A stretch of DNA of 64,000 nucleotides, taken from NCBI RefSeq assembly GCF_039555335.1, contig NC_092628.1, forward strand, positions 32,929,727 through 32,993,726, given 5' to 3'. The notes beneath the pieces are model-generated. The model made no database searches. It saw only the letters and a list, made by a program, of their open reading frames with translations, and had not been told where the DNA came from. Source of the stretch: Amphiura filiformis. Its lineage: Eukaryota > Echinodermata > Ophiuroidea > Amphilepidida > Amphiuridae. Shown one piece after another: positions 23,415 to 51,951 of the stretch. The translations under genes were made by a program, and so were the position numbers. Position 1 is the first letter of the stretch. Every line of letters starts with the position of its first letter.

Positions 23415-23505
23415 AGGCGCCGGCGGGTTTCGAACCCACGCTGCACTGAGCCGCTACAATGTACTCCTTTATCACCAGCGCCTTAGACCGCTCGGCTATC
23501 AGGCT
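23415..23505 (-). tRNA. tRNA-Leu-like sequence, probably a pseudogene
   Basis: The minus strand has a good D arm (TAGCCGAGCGGTCTAAGGC, the type II tRNA form seen in Leu) and a good T arm with B box (GTGGGTTCGAAACCC). The length allows a long variable arm. The acceptor ends pair poorly (about three of seven positions), and the anticodon loop lacks the T expected at position 33. It is more likely a relic or SINE head than a working tRNA. Confidence 0.45.
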
Positions 23506-25032
23506 TGATGGTGTCATGATGAAAATTTAAATTATAATCCCAACTTCATTACTTAAACACACCAAGTGACAAGCAAAGACAGAAAACGTACCATATTTTG
23601 GAATTTTATTTGTTTAAAAACATTAATGTGTATTAATAGCGCTCAATTGTTGATAACTACGTGTTTTATAATATACAGAAATAGGACAATACTATGAGGC
23701 CATGGTAGGAATACCTACCATGATGAGGCTATACACGCACAATAGTATATCGATTTTGATTCACACGTGCGCTACGAACTCGCCGTATACTAAAATCATA
23801 GCTTATCAATGTGGCGTGGCCTACCATTTTTCTTGTAGCTTCTTTTATACACGTCGATGTTTTCATCAATTATACAATTAATCCACATTAGACCCATACT
23901 TTTATTTCAGGAAATAAAAGATTAGATTACCATAAAAACGAAACAGTAATCATTTGTGGGGTCGAATGTAATTTATACATGGAATTTTCAACGTTTTTTC
24001 TGTCGCCATTCTCGCTCAATTAAAAAAATATTTTGGCGTATATGAAATTGAAATAAAATTCTCTGCCTCATAAACGACATCAAATGTCCCACAATTGGGT
24101 ATCACGAATCGTTATATATGATGTGCAGTTAATATTCATATTTTCTTTTATACAGAGGATGCTTCAGTTTTGACAGGAAAAATATTTTCTTGAAAACCCT
24201 CTCACTCGGTTATTTTATAACGGTAACCATGCTTCCCTGGAATGTGCAATAAATTTGCATTAAAATTTTTCGTATTCTAACAGCAAGCGTTTCTAAAATG
24301 CAGTATGGCGCAATGTGGTGTACCCCGGAATAATCACAATACCTCGGAATTGAAATATTGGTTTTATAGAAAAAAATATTGCAACGTGGCAGCCGATGAA
24401 CCAGAACCATAACAAATAGTACATTGGGTTTCGGGTTGTTATTCATTGTAATTCCTTGTGCGGGAGTGAAATAGGACTATTTAGGTGCGTCAAAAATATC
24501 TTTGTACATGTATTAAAGTGCCAAGTAAAAAGTGGAAACTAGCAACAGATACCTTTCTGAGCTCTTCTGCTTGCTGCAAAGAGGTTAATGCTGTAGGCTA
24601 CCTCAACAGCTGTGCTTACTATAACCAGTTAACAAAGTGGTAAGTATAACAAGCATAATTATGATAGAAGTGTTGTTAGGGAGTTATTACTTATATATTT
24701 ATCGAAATTTGAACGCTTCCCAATTTTATGTTATATTATTCTAGGCATAAGTTATAGTAGCCATGACATTATTAGCCAAACGCCTGAAAGCTCGTTGATA
24801 TTGTGACCTTTTCCGATGGCAACACTGTAATACATTAAAACGCTGTATACGAATGCTCACAGTATAGACATTCTTCGAAGAGTGCACGTACGATTGAGAC
24901 AAATAAAGCTGACACACAAGAGGAATATGGGTTATGTAAAGGACATCCGGCATCCCAAGGCTTAACATAAGGGTGTCATTTCAGCCCCATGCAGGAAAAC
25001 GCACAAAACTTTCGTTTTGATATATAATTGGC
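23506..25032. other. Intergenic, nothing recognised
   Basis: AT-rich and without a convincing coding exon. A short palindrome (CCATGGTAGGAATACCTACCATG) lies at 23700-23722. No other structure is seen. Confidence 0.5.
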
Positions 25033-25664
25033 CTTAAGGGATGGGGTATGAACGTTTGGACAGTATGTATTGTGGGACATTAGAGCACATCAGACATATC
25101 GAATTACATTCTGAATACGAAGAATGTCCTTCTGATATCAAATAATTTTGATTTTTTGAAATTCTCAATGTAATACACATTTTATGGCAAATGATTAAAA
25201 ATTGATATTTTTGATATTCAACAGTACTGGAAGTAAACTTTATAAATCTGATGATTTATACTAGCTTATACTTAAAGTGTATGTAGGTGGGATGAAAAGC
25301 CGACGATCAATTGAAAATGTTGACCTTTCGTATTGAAGATATGGATTATTTTTTTGGGAAAAAAAATCTTCAATATGAAAGGTCAAAATTTTCAAGGTCA
25401 ACATACACTTTAAGAATATATCACTTTAAGAATATATTATAAAATTTACTTCGAGGACTGTTATATATTAAAATGTGAAAAATATCAAATTTTAATAATT
25501 TGTCATAAAATTTGTATTATATCGTGAATTTCAAAAATGAAAATTATTTGATATCAGAAAGATATTCTTCGTATTCAGAATGCAATTCGACATGTCTGAT
25601 GTGCTCTCATGTCCCACAAAAATACTGTCGAAACGCTCAAAACGCTCATTCCAGATCCCTTAAG
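25033..25664. mobile_element. TTAA-flanked foldback element, copy 3
   Basis: Begins CTTAAGGGATGGGGTATGAA and ends AGATCCCTTAA. The right arm has a short internal duplication of CACTTTAAGAATATAT near 25408-25440 and part of the hairpin is deleted, so it is shorter than copy 2. Confidence 0.75.
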
Positions 25665-26250
25665 TCAACTGCGAGAACTATGAAAATATAAATGCGATTA
25701 TCCTTGACTCAGTTCGCGATAGGTGAATATGGTAGTTCACAGTATCTTGCGAATGGTTGTGAGCTTTAGCAACAATTGCATTGATCATTTCATAGTGAGT
25801 GTGTAGAAAAATTCAAATATCGCAGATATACTTGTGTAGGTCTTGTGGTTCTTGAGTTATGTTGTATAGAGGGCGGATACAACAACACTTTTGTAAAACG
25901 TACATAACTCATTAACAACAATAAATCAAGCAACTTTTCAAAGTATATGATTTGTAGAATGAATTTCTAACATCAAAGTGTTATTTTTCAATAATATATT
26001 GATTTAGGTATTGAATTCTATATATTGATTTAGGTATTGAAATCGATTCTTATTGGCTGCTTCGACCAACAATACCTAGTCTACCCTTAAATGGCTAAAA
26101 CTGAACAAATACGGTTCTTGATTTAAAACAAACAAACAAATGCCGAACTCAGGACCAAAGATTGCAATCCATTTGAAAGAACAATCATGCATGTTGTTTA
26201 TCTTGCTTTGTCATTCAGAAATTGGGACAGTTACTATAATAGTGGCCAAC

Positions 26251-28801
26251 ATGAGTAGTGCAGAGAAAGACAAGAGTCCGACGAAAGAGGTGGACACGGA
26301 TGAGCTCTACCAAAAAACGAAAGATGAAATACGTCCCAAACTAGAGTATCTGAGATCTGTAGATGATTACTGTACAAGCGAGGCATATGAAGCGATCAGC
26401 TTAATCAGGGAAACCTGCAAGTCACTCGGCAGATCAAAAGAAAAGATTAGCAAACGCGTTGTTGATTTCATGTTGGAAAAAGGACTGGCAAAACTGATCG
26501 TCAAAATCTTACGATCCCTTGTTAAACGAAACGACAAGAGCGCCTATGAATCACGAGCTAAGACCCATTCGGTGGCGAAGATTCTCCAAAGCAACGTGAA
26601 GTCTCGAGAAAAGAAGAAAGTTAGAATAGAACTGGTGAAGTGCGGAATAGCGTACCCTTTGTTGCAAGATCTGGGAGCCTGTGATCCAAACACAGAGGAT
26701 CCTAGGCAACGCATCCGAATAATAACAGACTTGTTCAGTTTGCGCCTTCTCACGGAGTACGACAATCCAAGTGTCATTCCTATTTACCGTTCAGCAAAGG
26801 CTGTCGATATCCTGATGAAATTTGCCCAAGTAGAATATGCGATAATACAGGTCAGAAGTCTAATGCTACTGGCTACTATTGTAAACGAAGAAGAAAGCAG
26901 TCGCATTGTTGCAAGTGGAGAATGTATTCTGACGTTTGTGGAGATGTTACAAAAAGCTATCGACAGTAAAGATCACCATTATTTGTTTGATATAAAAATA
27001 GATGAAGAAAACGAGAAGGAATTTTTCATGACTGGGAACAGATTAACGGAAGGGTTGAACAACCTAGCAAGCAACGATGCTAACAAGAGTGCGATTATTC
27101 AGTACGGAGGCGTTGCTACCTTGACGTCGATACTTAGATCTCAAACCAGTAAAGGTGAAAAGCAGGAAGCTATAGAAGCACTGTGGAAGTTGTCTTTTGT
27201 GGAAAGCAACGTGGAGGTTATCTTGGCTCATCTGAACTTTGATACAGCGGCATTAGAAGGTAGGCTAAGTTTAAGATATTTGGGGGATAGTGATTTGAAT
27301 GGGACAAAAAGTTCTTGAGAGAGTCTAATCATTGATATCACTTTTATACGTAATTTTAAATTTCTGTTGTGCAATTGTTATACGATACAGGGCCCTGTGT
27401 AAGAACAGCATTTTATTTGGCTGATCGGGGTACCCTGGGTAAATATGACGTAGTAATAAAAATAAAATAATAAAAGTCATATGTAAGAGTGGCAAAAGTA
27501 GATAAGCCTAAAAGTATCATACCGGTAATTTAGAGGGCAATGTAGGTTTTGATGATACTTGTATTGACTTGTATTGATTATTGTCTTTGATCTTACATTC
27601 ATTGCAAAATAAAATTGCTCTGTGTTACCTTTTGTTTGAAGAACTGAAGAAAATGAAATCTTCGGACGATTCAAAATTACGTGATGCAAGTACTGGTCTC
27701 TTGCATCAGCTCGAAATGATCAACATCCATGATGAACCTCCGGAGGAGAAAGGATCTTCAGATGATCAATGCCATGATCCCCCACCGTCATATGAAGAAA
27801 CCATGTCAGGGATGAATGTAATGATAAGTTACAACTGGGATCATCAAGAGAGGGCAATCCAGATCAGAGATAAATTGAAACAAAAGGGTTTCAATGTCTG
27901 GATGGATGTTGACAAAATGCGTAAGTTACAGTTTGTCGGAATTAATTTAATATTGAATACGAAATTAAGATATTAAACATGATAGTAGGTAACCCCGGGA
28001 GGTAACCATGTAGGAACATTTTACTCTATAAAGCGGAATATATTGCCATTTATACTGCATACATTGACATTACGGTTAAACAGTATTCTAAACAACTGGT
28101 GTACGTTTGAGTTGATGTGCATAACAACACAAATTATATTACCGTGCCCAAATGTAAAGATTCGGCCCCCCCCAACATAACTGGACTTTTTTTGGCAGAA
28201 ACTAACCCCCCCCCCGTTTAATTCTTGTTCAGATTTTCAGAGGAATCCTCTATTATTTTGTGCGTGAAAAATACATTCAGGAAAGGAGCCCATGTGCTCC
28301 ATTAGCCACACTTTAACTTTGTCACTTTCAAAAATCATGCTGATTTTTTTTCAGGAGGCAACATCCTTAAGGCGATGGCTGACGGTGTTGAAAAGGCAGA
28401 TGCCATTTTGATGTGTTTTTCCAGAAAATACAAGGGCAGTGCTTGCTGTCAGGCAGGTAGGCTGTGTTGATAATATTAAACAATAATGGCTCGTACGAAT
28501 TGTGTCAATATAATATTGATTCCTCATGATAAGCTATGATAATATAGGGTAATGGGTGAAGATAAAGTAAAGAATTGTTCTAAAGTGCAATATGTTTCTG
28601 CATCTTTCAGAGGCTAACTACGCATTCAAACTCCGGAAACCAATCATTCCAGTGAAGGTAGAACAAGACTATGATGCCGACGGATGGGTGGGAATCGTCA
28701 CTGGAATGGACATGTATATCAGTGCATACTCGGATGCCGTGATGGAGAAAAACTGGTCGCAATTGTTTGGAGAATTGGAGAGTATTGAGAAGAAGGATTA
28801 A
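26251..28801 (+). CDS. ARM-like repeat plus TIR domain protein, putative TIR NADase
   Basis: Exons 26251-27259, 27642-27920, 28355-28456 and 28611-28801 join in phase to 526 residues. The start MSSAEKDK at 26251 is preferred because the upstream in-frame ATG (26140) adds a hydrophobic stretch ending near possible splice acceptors; using it would give 563 residues. Residues 1-336 are alpha-helical with armadillo-like pieces (YGGVATLTSILRSQ, then AIEALWKLSF). A linker follows with PPxY (PPPSYEE, 383-389). The TIR domain is about 395-525: VMISYNWDHQ, then FNVWMDVDKM, a helix ADGVEKADAILMCFS, CxxE (CCQAE) and KPIIPV. The glutamate at about 464 sits where SARM1 and other TIR NADases have their catalytic Glu; an intron splits its codon. 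SARM1 is ARM-SAM-TIR and no SAM domain is visible here. Likely a cytosolic immune or cell-death NAD+ enzyme or adaptor; the activity is inferred. Confidence 0.88.
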
Positions 28802-29185
28802 TATGCTACACGTGCGTGCGGGCCTGTCGGCCGGAGTAGATGTGAATAGGAATAACCTCTGGCGAAAATTGTTGTGGTTATTTTGAAGCGGTTTGCTGAA
28901 GAATTCAAATATCACATTTACACTTTTGTAGGTCGTGTGGTTGTTGTGTTATGATGTAAAGAGTGTCGACACGAAATATTTTATCTCAAGAACCACAATA
29001 CATTTTTGAAATGTGCACTTCGCATTACGTACCCATTCAAATCTTTAAGGTGTAACTTGTCTGTCATCATTAATCATTTAATCTAGACGATGACAATTGA
29101 TTTTTGGAGTTTTACGACCATGACGACTCTGACACGCCTTACGTGAAGAATGTGAAGAAAATACTATTTCTTCTTTATAGCGGTA

Positions 29186-29189
29186 GAAA

Positions 29190-29222
<33 letters not shown>

Positions 29223-29224
29223 AA
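29186..29224. repeat. GAAA microsatellite
   Basis: A tract of GAAA units in the likely 3' untranslated region or downstream sequence of the ARM-TIR gene. Confidence 0.8.
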
Positions 29225-29453
29225 TTGAGGAAGCAAGAAAACAATTGATAATTTCGTTATCAATACATAGGGAATTATTATCGTTAAATTATTTAAATTT
29301 GTATCATTATTATCATTGAATGTTTATGTATAGGCATTTGTAACTATTAGTATTCGTTAGAATACTTTTAAAATATAAGGCACATAATATTATAATATAA
29401 TACCATAAAAATATCGAACACAGATATTTGTAAATTAAAAGACAAAAATTAAA

Positions 29454-29459
29454 AATAAA
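29454..29459 (+). terminator. Candidate poly(A) signal of the ARM-TIR gene
   Basis: AATAAA about 650 bp after the stop codon, in AT-rich sequence. Another AATAAA lies near 29589. Either could serve; this is weak evidence by itself. Confidence 0.3.
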
Positions 29460-29628
29460 TAAATATTCATTCTTCTCCGAGCAACTCGTTAATAGGCACA
29501 TTATGCCTATTAACGAATTTTTACGGTAAGAGTCTACAGGTGTGTGTCGAAATCATTGTCCAACACCTACCAGTGAATATGTACTTTTCAATAAATATTA
29601 CAAATTCACAACTTAAATGTAGGGTATT

Positions 29629-31093
29629 AAGGGCTGGGGTATGAACGTTTGGACAGTATTTATTTTGGGACATTAGAGCACATCAGACATATCGAATTGC
29701 ATTCTGAATACGAAGAATGTCATTCTGATATCAAATAATTTTGAAATTTTGAAATTCGCAATTTAATACACATTTTATGGCAAATCATTAAAAATTGATA
29801 TTTTTGATATTTAACAGTACTGAAGTGAACTTTATAAATCTGATGATTTATACTTAAAGTGTATGTAGGTGGGTTGAAAAGCCGACCAAGAGCTTTAGGT
29901 AAACCTGTATTATCCGTCAATTTCTCCGAATTATGTTGAACAAAACTCATTAAAATTCTAATAAAAATAAAAATAATGGTGTCAAAATGTGTATTTTTAA
30001 TGTATAAATTACTGTTATACCCCCACTGTCAGTAAAATTTGCCTATTTTCCCCTCTATCGATCGCTAAAATGATAAACAGAGGGCAGTATCATTCTATTA
30101 ATAATAATTAAATACTGCCCTCTGTTGGCGACTTCGGCGACAAAGCAGGGCATCTGCCTACCCTGGCTGAGATCACTTAATTTGAATGTATGACACTCTT
30201 CCATGCCAAATTTGCTAAGCGATTTTTCACGACTAAGAGTTACACAAGAGTTACAGTGACGTCAGCAGCAGCTTACTTACCATACTATAATACGTATTTA
30301 GCAGTAAACCCCGATAGAAATTGATGACGTCATCGTAATTATTCCTTGATTTCATCGGCATCAAGATTCTGGTCTCAAAACTCCGAGGCTGGAATTTGGC
30401 GATAAGCCTACAACCAACAGAGGGCGCTATGTAGAGTAATTAACGACAGGGGGTGAAAGATCAGCTTCACGCTATAAATCAAAGAAATACGATTTATTGA
30501 GTCATTGGCGATGACTGTATTTAAAATCATTGGTGTTTTTTTAAATCATGATTGTTTCAACGTCATGCATACGTATTGTAACACACATTTGACACCATAA
30601 TTAATCAGGTATTATAATTATTAGTATTTGGTTCTTCAAACTGGAGAAAAATTAACGGACAATACAAGTTTTCCTAATGCTCATGAGCCGACGATCAATT
30701 GAAAATTTTGACCTTTCGTATTGAAGATATGGATTTTTTTCCCAAAACACCAAAAAAAATTGGTCTTTTTGGGTAAAAAATCCATATCTTCAATATGAAA
30801 GGTCAAAATTTTCAATTGACCGTCGGCTTTTCCTCCCTGCTACATACACTTTAAGAATATATCATTAGATATAATTTACTTCGAGGACTGTGTTATATAT
30901 CAAAATTCGAAAATATCAAATTTTTATAATTTGTCATAAAATTTGTATTATATTGTGATTTTCAAAAATGAAAAATATTTGATATCAGAAAGACATGCTT
31001 CGTATTCAGAATACAATTCGATAGGTCTGAGGTGCTCTCATGTGCCACAAAAATACTGTCGAAACGCAATAAACGCTCATTTTAGATCCCTTA
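29629..31093. mobile_element. TTAA-flanked foldback element, copy 4, split by an insertion
   Basis: The left part 29629-29887 and right part 30680-31093 are the two pieces of one family member. They meet at the internal site AGCCGAC, which is duplicated on both sides of an inserted element. The outer ends are TTAAGGG and CCCTTAA. Confidence 0.75.
29888..30679. mobile_element. Nested DNA transposon with 7-bp target duplication
   Basis: Inserted in the foldback copy and flanked on both sides by AGCCGAC. Its ends are inverted and imperfect over about 45 bp (CAAGAGCTTTAGGTAAACCT against the inverse of its right end), and matching continues more loosely inward (TAATGGTGTCAAA). No transposase is seen. 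A small hairpin built on AGAGGGCAGTAT lies at 30079-30125. Counting one mismatch the duplication would be 8 bp, which would suit the hAT group. Confidence 0.7.
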
Positions 31094-33870
31094 ATCGTTT
31101 AGATAAGCCTGTATTATACATGACTTGTGTTGATAATATTTATTATTATTATTGGATATATTATAATATATTGTGTGAGAAATTGACTAAATGACATACA
31201 GATATAGAAATTATATTTTTCATTGTTAGTCATTGTTGAAAACTACTATGAGAGTTCTATTATTATACAGGACTTTTTCAAGGTGAAGAATGCACCATAA
31301 CTAATCACGTTGTTTAAAAAAATATTATTACCAAGCTGGAATTTTCATATACGAAGTTTGAAATTTACAATTAAATTGACACGAAAACAAGTATTTTAGC
31401 TAACTCTGTTCCACGTAAGTTGGTGTTTTTATTTTTAACAGGAAAACGAAAGTTTTCCTTTTTCATGGATTCAGAATCAGTGTCAGAAGTATTATTAGGC
31501 CCATGAAAGTCAATTCCGAGTTTATCGTCCCTTTTTTTCCCCGGGTTGGTGAGGTGACTTTTTAATTTTTCATTATTTCATCAGATTTCATTATTGACTA
31601 AAATGCGTGTTGATTTAAAGCCACACTCATACATGTTATCTATAAACAGGTTTTTATATGGGTAGGGACTAGAAAAGTTAGAAAAGAGCCTGGTTTTGCT
31701 TCCAAGTTATGAATTTATATGTTTTACAAACAAAATATATGTTTCCAATTGCTAAAACTGGTGAAAACACCGATACTTTGAAAATAATGAATTATTTTGG
31801 CATTTTTGAAAATTTGACGCGGGTGTTTTTGGTTTCCAAAAAGTGACGCGGGCGGGGGACGATAAACTCGGAATCGACCTTCACGCGCCTTATTCGTGTA
31901 CTTTATGGTTCAATGGGGATAAAGCGTAGGTTGGCATGCTTGGCTATGACCGTACCACTCAAAAATATTACCAGAAAAGAAGCCGTGTTAGCATTTTAGT
32001 AAAATCAAAAGAATTCCACCCACGGTAAGGTAATAATAGATTTGGCGATAATAAACACCATACCATAGAAATTATATCCCAATTCTATGTGTTTGTGTAT
32101 GAGGCAATTAACCCTTTTCTGACGTTTTAAAAGTAAGAATTAAATTTAAAAAAATCCCTTAAAAAGGGATGAGCAGCGACAAAGTTCATCATTTGGCTAT
32201 ATGGGGAACAAAGTAATCTTTTTTTTGCACAAAACCAAAGTGTGAAGTTTTGTGTGATATCATCATTGTAGTAATACCCTCAGCTCGCACCAAACACGCA
32301 CCCCACACCCCACTCCGCATCCACACACACCCCACCAACAAAGGTGTGGACCGTTGACACCATGATCCCGACAAACATTGACTTACACGTACTAATATAG
32401 GCCTATTCTTTTCACAACAGTAAGAAAAATAAGGGTTATAGATTAACATATTTAGAATTCTGTTCAGATGCAAAATGTATTTATATGTGATTACTTAGTA
32501 TGTTGTTGAAAAATTCCAACTTATTTCAGTCATATTAATGAGGAGTAAGTGTCCAATCCATTTACTGGGCCCAAGGTTGCCTATGTTTTATTCGTCTTGA
32601 AAATCACTATGTTTGTGCTACACTTCAGTTTATCACGGCAAATGTTATGCTTGAATGTCCAGTACAAGTGAACTGTATGCATTTATATGTGTTTAAACAA
32701 TCTTTGCTTTTTTTTTTGTCACATCAGGATGTCAATATTTCGAACGACATGCAGCCTACAAGCTATACTATAATTTATTTGGATTTCATTATTTTTTTCT
32801 GGTAGTCAAACCGTATAGTGGTCATATCTTGGATCCTTGAAACCATTCAGAAACACGCATGTTTAATAGACAAAACACACTTAGTGTTCCCTTATAGCAA
32901 TATGGCTAAGGAATAGTAGGCTAATATATAGCAATCATGCATACCCTTCACTGCATACCAATTGTGATGCAATTCAACATTATAGGCCTACATTACCCTA
33001 GCCATAAACACATCTTATCTTCTCTGTAACGAATTGGCCCAAATTATGCTATACACAGCATGACCCGAATGTCGAATCTAACTGAACAGGCGTTTGCTTA
33101 GTGAGGAAACAATCACATCATGATACAGACCACTCAGACCACCCTTAAGATATTTATAACATTCACTAAAGGGTGTCGCAAAAGTGTTGTCACAGAGATT
33201 ATATACAGTCTCCTTATCAGTCGGTTTATGTCGTGCTGTTTCTGATAGTGGCAAATACAGAGCGGGATGAGACTAAACTGCATTTTGGGGTTCATTTTAA
33301 GCTCATTTATCGCGTGTTTGTTCAATGGTGTATCAAAGTATTCACGGAGAACCACCATTCGTCTGTAGGTTGTTTTGGTGAAATTAAATAGGAAGCGCGC
33401 CTGGGGGCGCTGCTCCAAAAATGAAATATACAAATATTAAACAGTAACGGCAATATTGAACAATTTTAACGTATGTGAAGCTGCTATTCGATAGCTTCAC
33501 AAACATAGATTTAAAAAAGACCCTCTAAAAGACATCACCTCTATTGGACAATCCCAACATAAGAATTACACTAATAGTACACTGAGCCATAAAAAACAAA
33601 CACCAGAACACACTTCTATAACACTGAACATCTAGAGACGTGTGAATTGAGTCAAAATATATACCAATTTGGATTTTTTTTTAAATCCACCACTTGTGTA
33701 GCTTGCCTGATGGCAGGAGGCAGTTGTCCATAATGAAACAATGCGATTAAAGGCGGTAACTTGAGTATGCTTGTGTTTAAATGATTATGATTGATGTAAA
33801 ATGATCTAGACTGTTATTAACTATAATTAAAGACAGAGATAAAAAGAATTTGTCGCGTCTGACGTCATCT
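31094..33870. other. Intergenic, nothing recognised
   Basis: No exon chain, RNA gene or clear terminal repeat is visible. Reading frames of 60-100 codons here have no recognisable motif. Confidence 0.45.
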
Positions 33871-34040
33871 GTCAATCAAATTCGAGCACGGTTTGTTTAC
33901 AAGTGTCGTGATGATGATTTGCTGAACGCGGCGGTATAACTGGGCGCCTTATTGTTAATTTTGCAACTACAACTGTCTCCTGCCAAACCATCTCAAAAGT
34001 TAGGTCTTTATAGTAGGAAACTTTCTTTCGCGAAGGCACC

Positions 34041-34319
34041 ATGTCAACAATGTCTAGAAAAGCTGCTTTTTGCCTTGTAAAAGTACTTAATTTTTCGCCA
34101 TTTGCTGCTATTCCTTTTCTCCGATCAGCACCAGATAGATCGGTCTTCCTTTTACGCGCTATTAACCTGTGTAAACCAATCAAGGACAGTGGCATCAGAC
34201 GCGATAAATTATTTTTATCTTTGTCTTTAATTATAACCATTTCGAATACACAAACAAACGTATTGCAACATAGTTGCATCATTTATGGCGTAACCACAAG
34301 ACCGTATTATTGCAATTAA
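34041..34319 (+). CDS. Possible first exon with mitochondrial-presequence-like start
   Basis: An ATG at 34041 after GCGAAGGCACC opens 92 codons. It starts MSTMSRKAAFCLVKVLNFS, rich in Arg, Ser and hydrophobics with no acidic residue in the first 30, like a mitochondrial targeting peptide. The preceding 150 bp is richer in CpG than its surroundings. No downstream exon or family match was found, and the opposite strand is also open for 136 codons. It may be chance. Confidence 0.2.
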   Translation: MSTMSRKAAFCLVKVLNFSPFAAIPFLRSAPDRSVFLLRAINLCKPIKDSGIRRDKLFLSLSLIITISNTQTNVLQHSCIIYGVTTRPYYCN

Positions 34320-34567
34320 AATTCCCCGAGTCCCACAACCCTTGAAAGACGTCATCCGGATCTTTGACTGTTATTTTCGTCCAATTATCAGTGCCGGGCA
34401 ACCTTCTTCCGTAACTATTTTACAACATTGCAAAAGCAGATTATACCATCTGACGACCATTCTAAACATGCTAAATGCATCTGGTAATTTTGTGGACTAA
34501 AGCTCCTTTGGCTCTGCATTTAAACGGATTCCCGTCTCTTCACCATTGCATTGTAAGGACTGGGTTA

Positions 34568-35092
34568 GGCGCATGCCCGGGGGGGGGGGGCACTTCAATT
34601 TGAAATGGATATAGGGGTAGGGCTGGCACTTTCGCACCCAGGGGCATTCGGTGAGAGCAAAATGTAAAAAATATGGGGTCATTGGGTGAGAGCATGATTT
34701 TTGGCATTCGGTGAGAGCAAAATGTAAAAAATATGGGGTCATTGGGTGAGAACATGACCTTTTTTAAATGGAATCTTTGGTTGAGAACCAAAACAGCGCT
34801 ACAGAAACCTCGGAAATCGAATTTCTAGTTCTAAATGGCTTCAAATTTCTTTGTTTTTTCAAAATAAGTAACAAAATCAGTGATAAATGAAAGTTGTTGT
34901 TCAAATTGAACTTGTAAGGGTCTTTGGGTGACAGATCAAATGGAAAAATAAGGGGTCTTCGGGTGACAGAGCATGTGTTCGTAAAAAAATATGGGGTCTT
35001 TGGGTGACAGCGATGCTGAAAAGGGGGTCTTAACAGCCCTACATACGCGTCACCTCCAACGTTGGAGGGCCCCCCCCCCCGGGGGCGCATGA
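34568..35092. mobile_element. Element with internal repeats and G/C-run ends
   Basis: Bounded by GCGCATGCCCGGGG and an imperfect inverse (CCCGGGGGCGCATGA). Inside, ATTCGGTGAGAGCAAAATG and ATATGGGGTCATTGGGTGAG occur in two tandem units of about 60 bp, followed by diverged relatives (GGGTCTTTGGGTGACAG). Open frames on the minus strand are by-products of the repeat. Confidence 0.5.
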
Positions 35093-35120
35093 TCTTTCAC
35101 AAGTGACACATTTCATCCCA

Positions 35121-35126
35121 TTTATT
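35121..35126 (-). terminator. Candidate poly(A) signal of the metalloproteinase-GPCR gene
   Basis: AATAAA on the minus strand, about 570 bp after the stop codon at 35694. The region between has no coding signal and fits a 3' untranslated region. Confidence 0.35.
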
Positions 35127-35693
35127 AGCCTAATCTTACTTATTTCATACAAAGAACATTTCTATGCAATACCGTAGGTCATGTGAAATCAGCAGGATAC
35201 ATGCAGTTAGCGGAATTCATCTTTTTTTCAGCAATGTTTTTGTGTAGTGTGTGTACTTAGCTGTGGTTAGCTTATGGACAGGTCCATGGAGTTTTTCACC
35301 TTGTAAGAAGTTTTATCTGACCGAGGTGTACCTACCCGGTATGCTAATATGACTTGACTAACTTGTATTAAAATTGTACACATGTGTATATGTATACTCC
35401 ATCTCATTTGGGACAGTGATTTGGGACTATGACCGGGAAAATTCACAATGATCAGTTGATCAGAAATATTCCATGGCTAAACCCACAAAACATGTACAAT
35501 CTGTATCATGAGTTTGCAGTGCAGATTCTTGTTCGTCCACTTTACATCATCGGATCCTAATATTACATCGGAACAAACAGCCCCATCATGTAAAATGTGA
35601 TGGATCAATCGCGTCCTCGTTACCAATTGCCTTGGTATCGGCGCGACGACGTGAAGAATGCGATTAAAGTTAATGTCTTAATGTCATTTGAAG

Positions 35694-51951
<16,258 letters not shown>

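Noticed and set aside
33872-34282. 136-codon minus-strand reading frame
   Set aside because: No recognisable domain, no splice context, and it overlaps a plus-strand frame of equal weakness.
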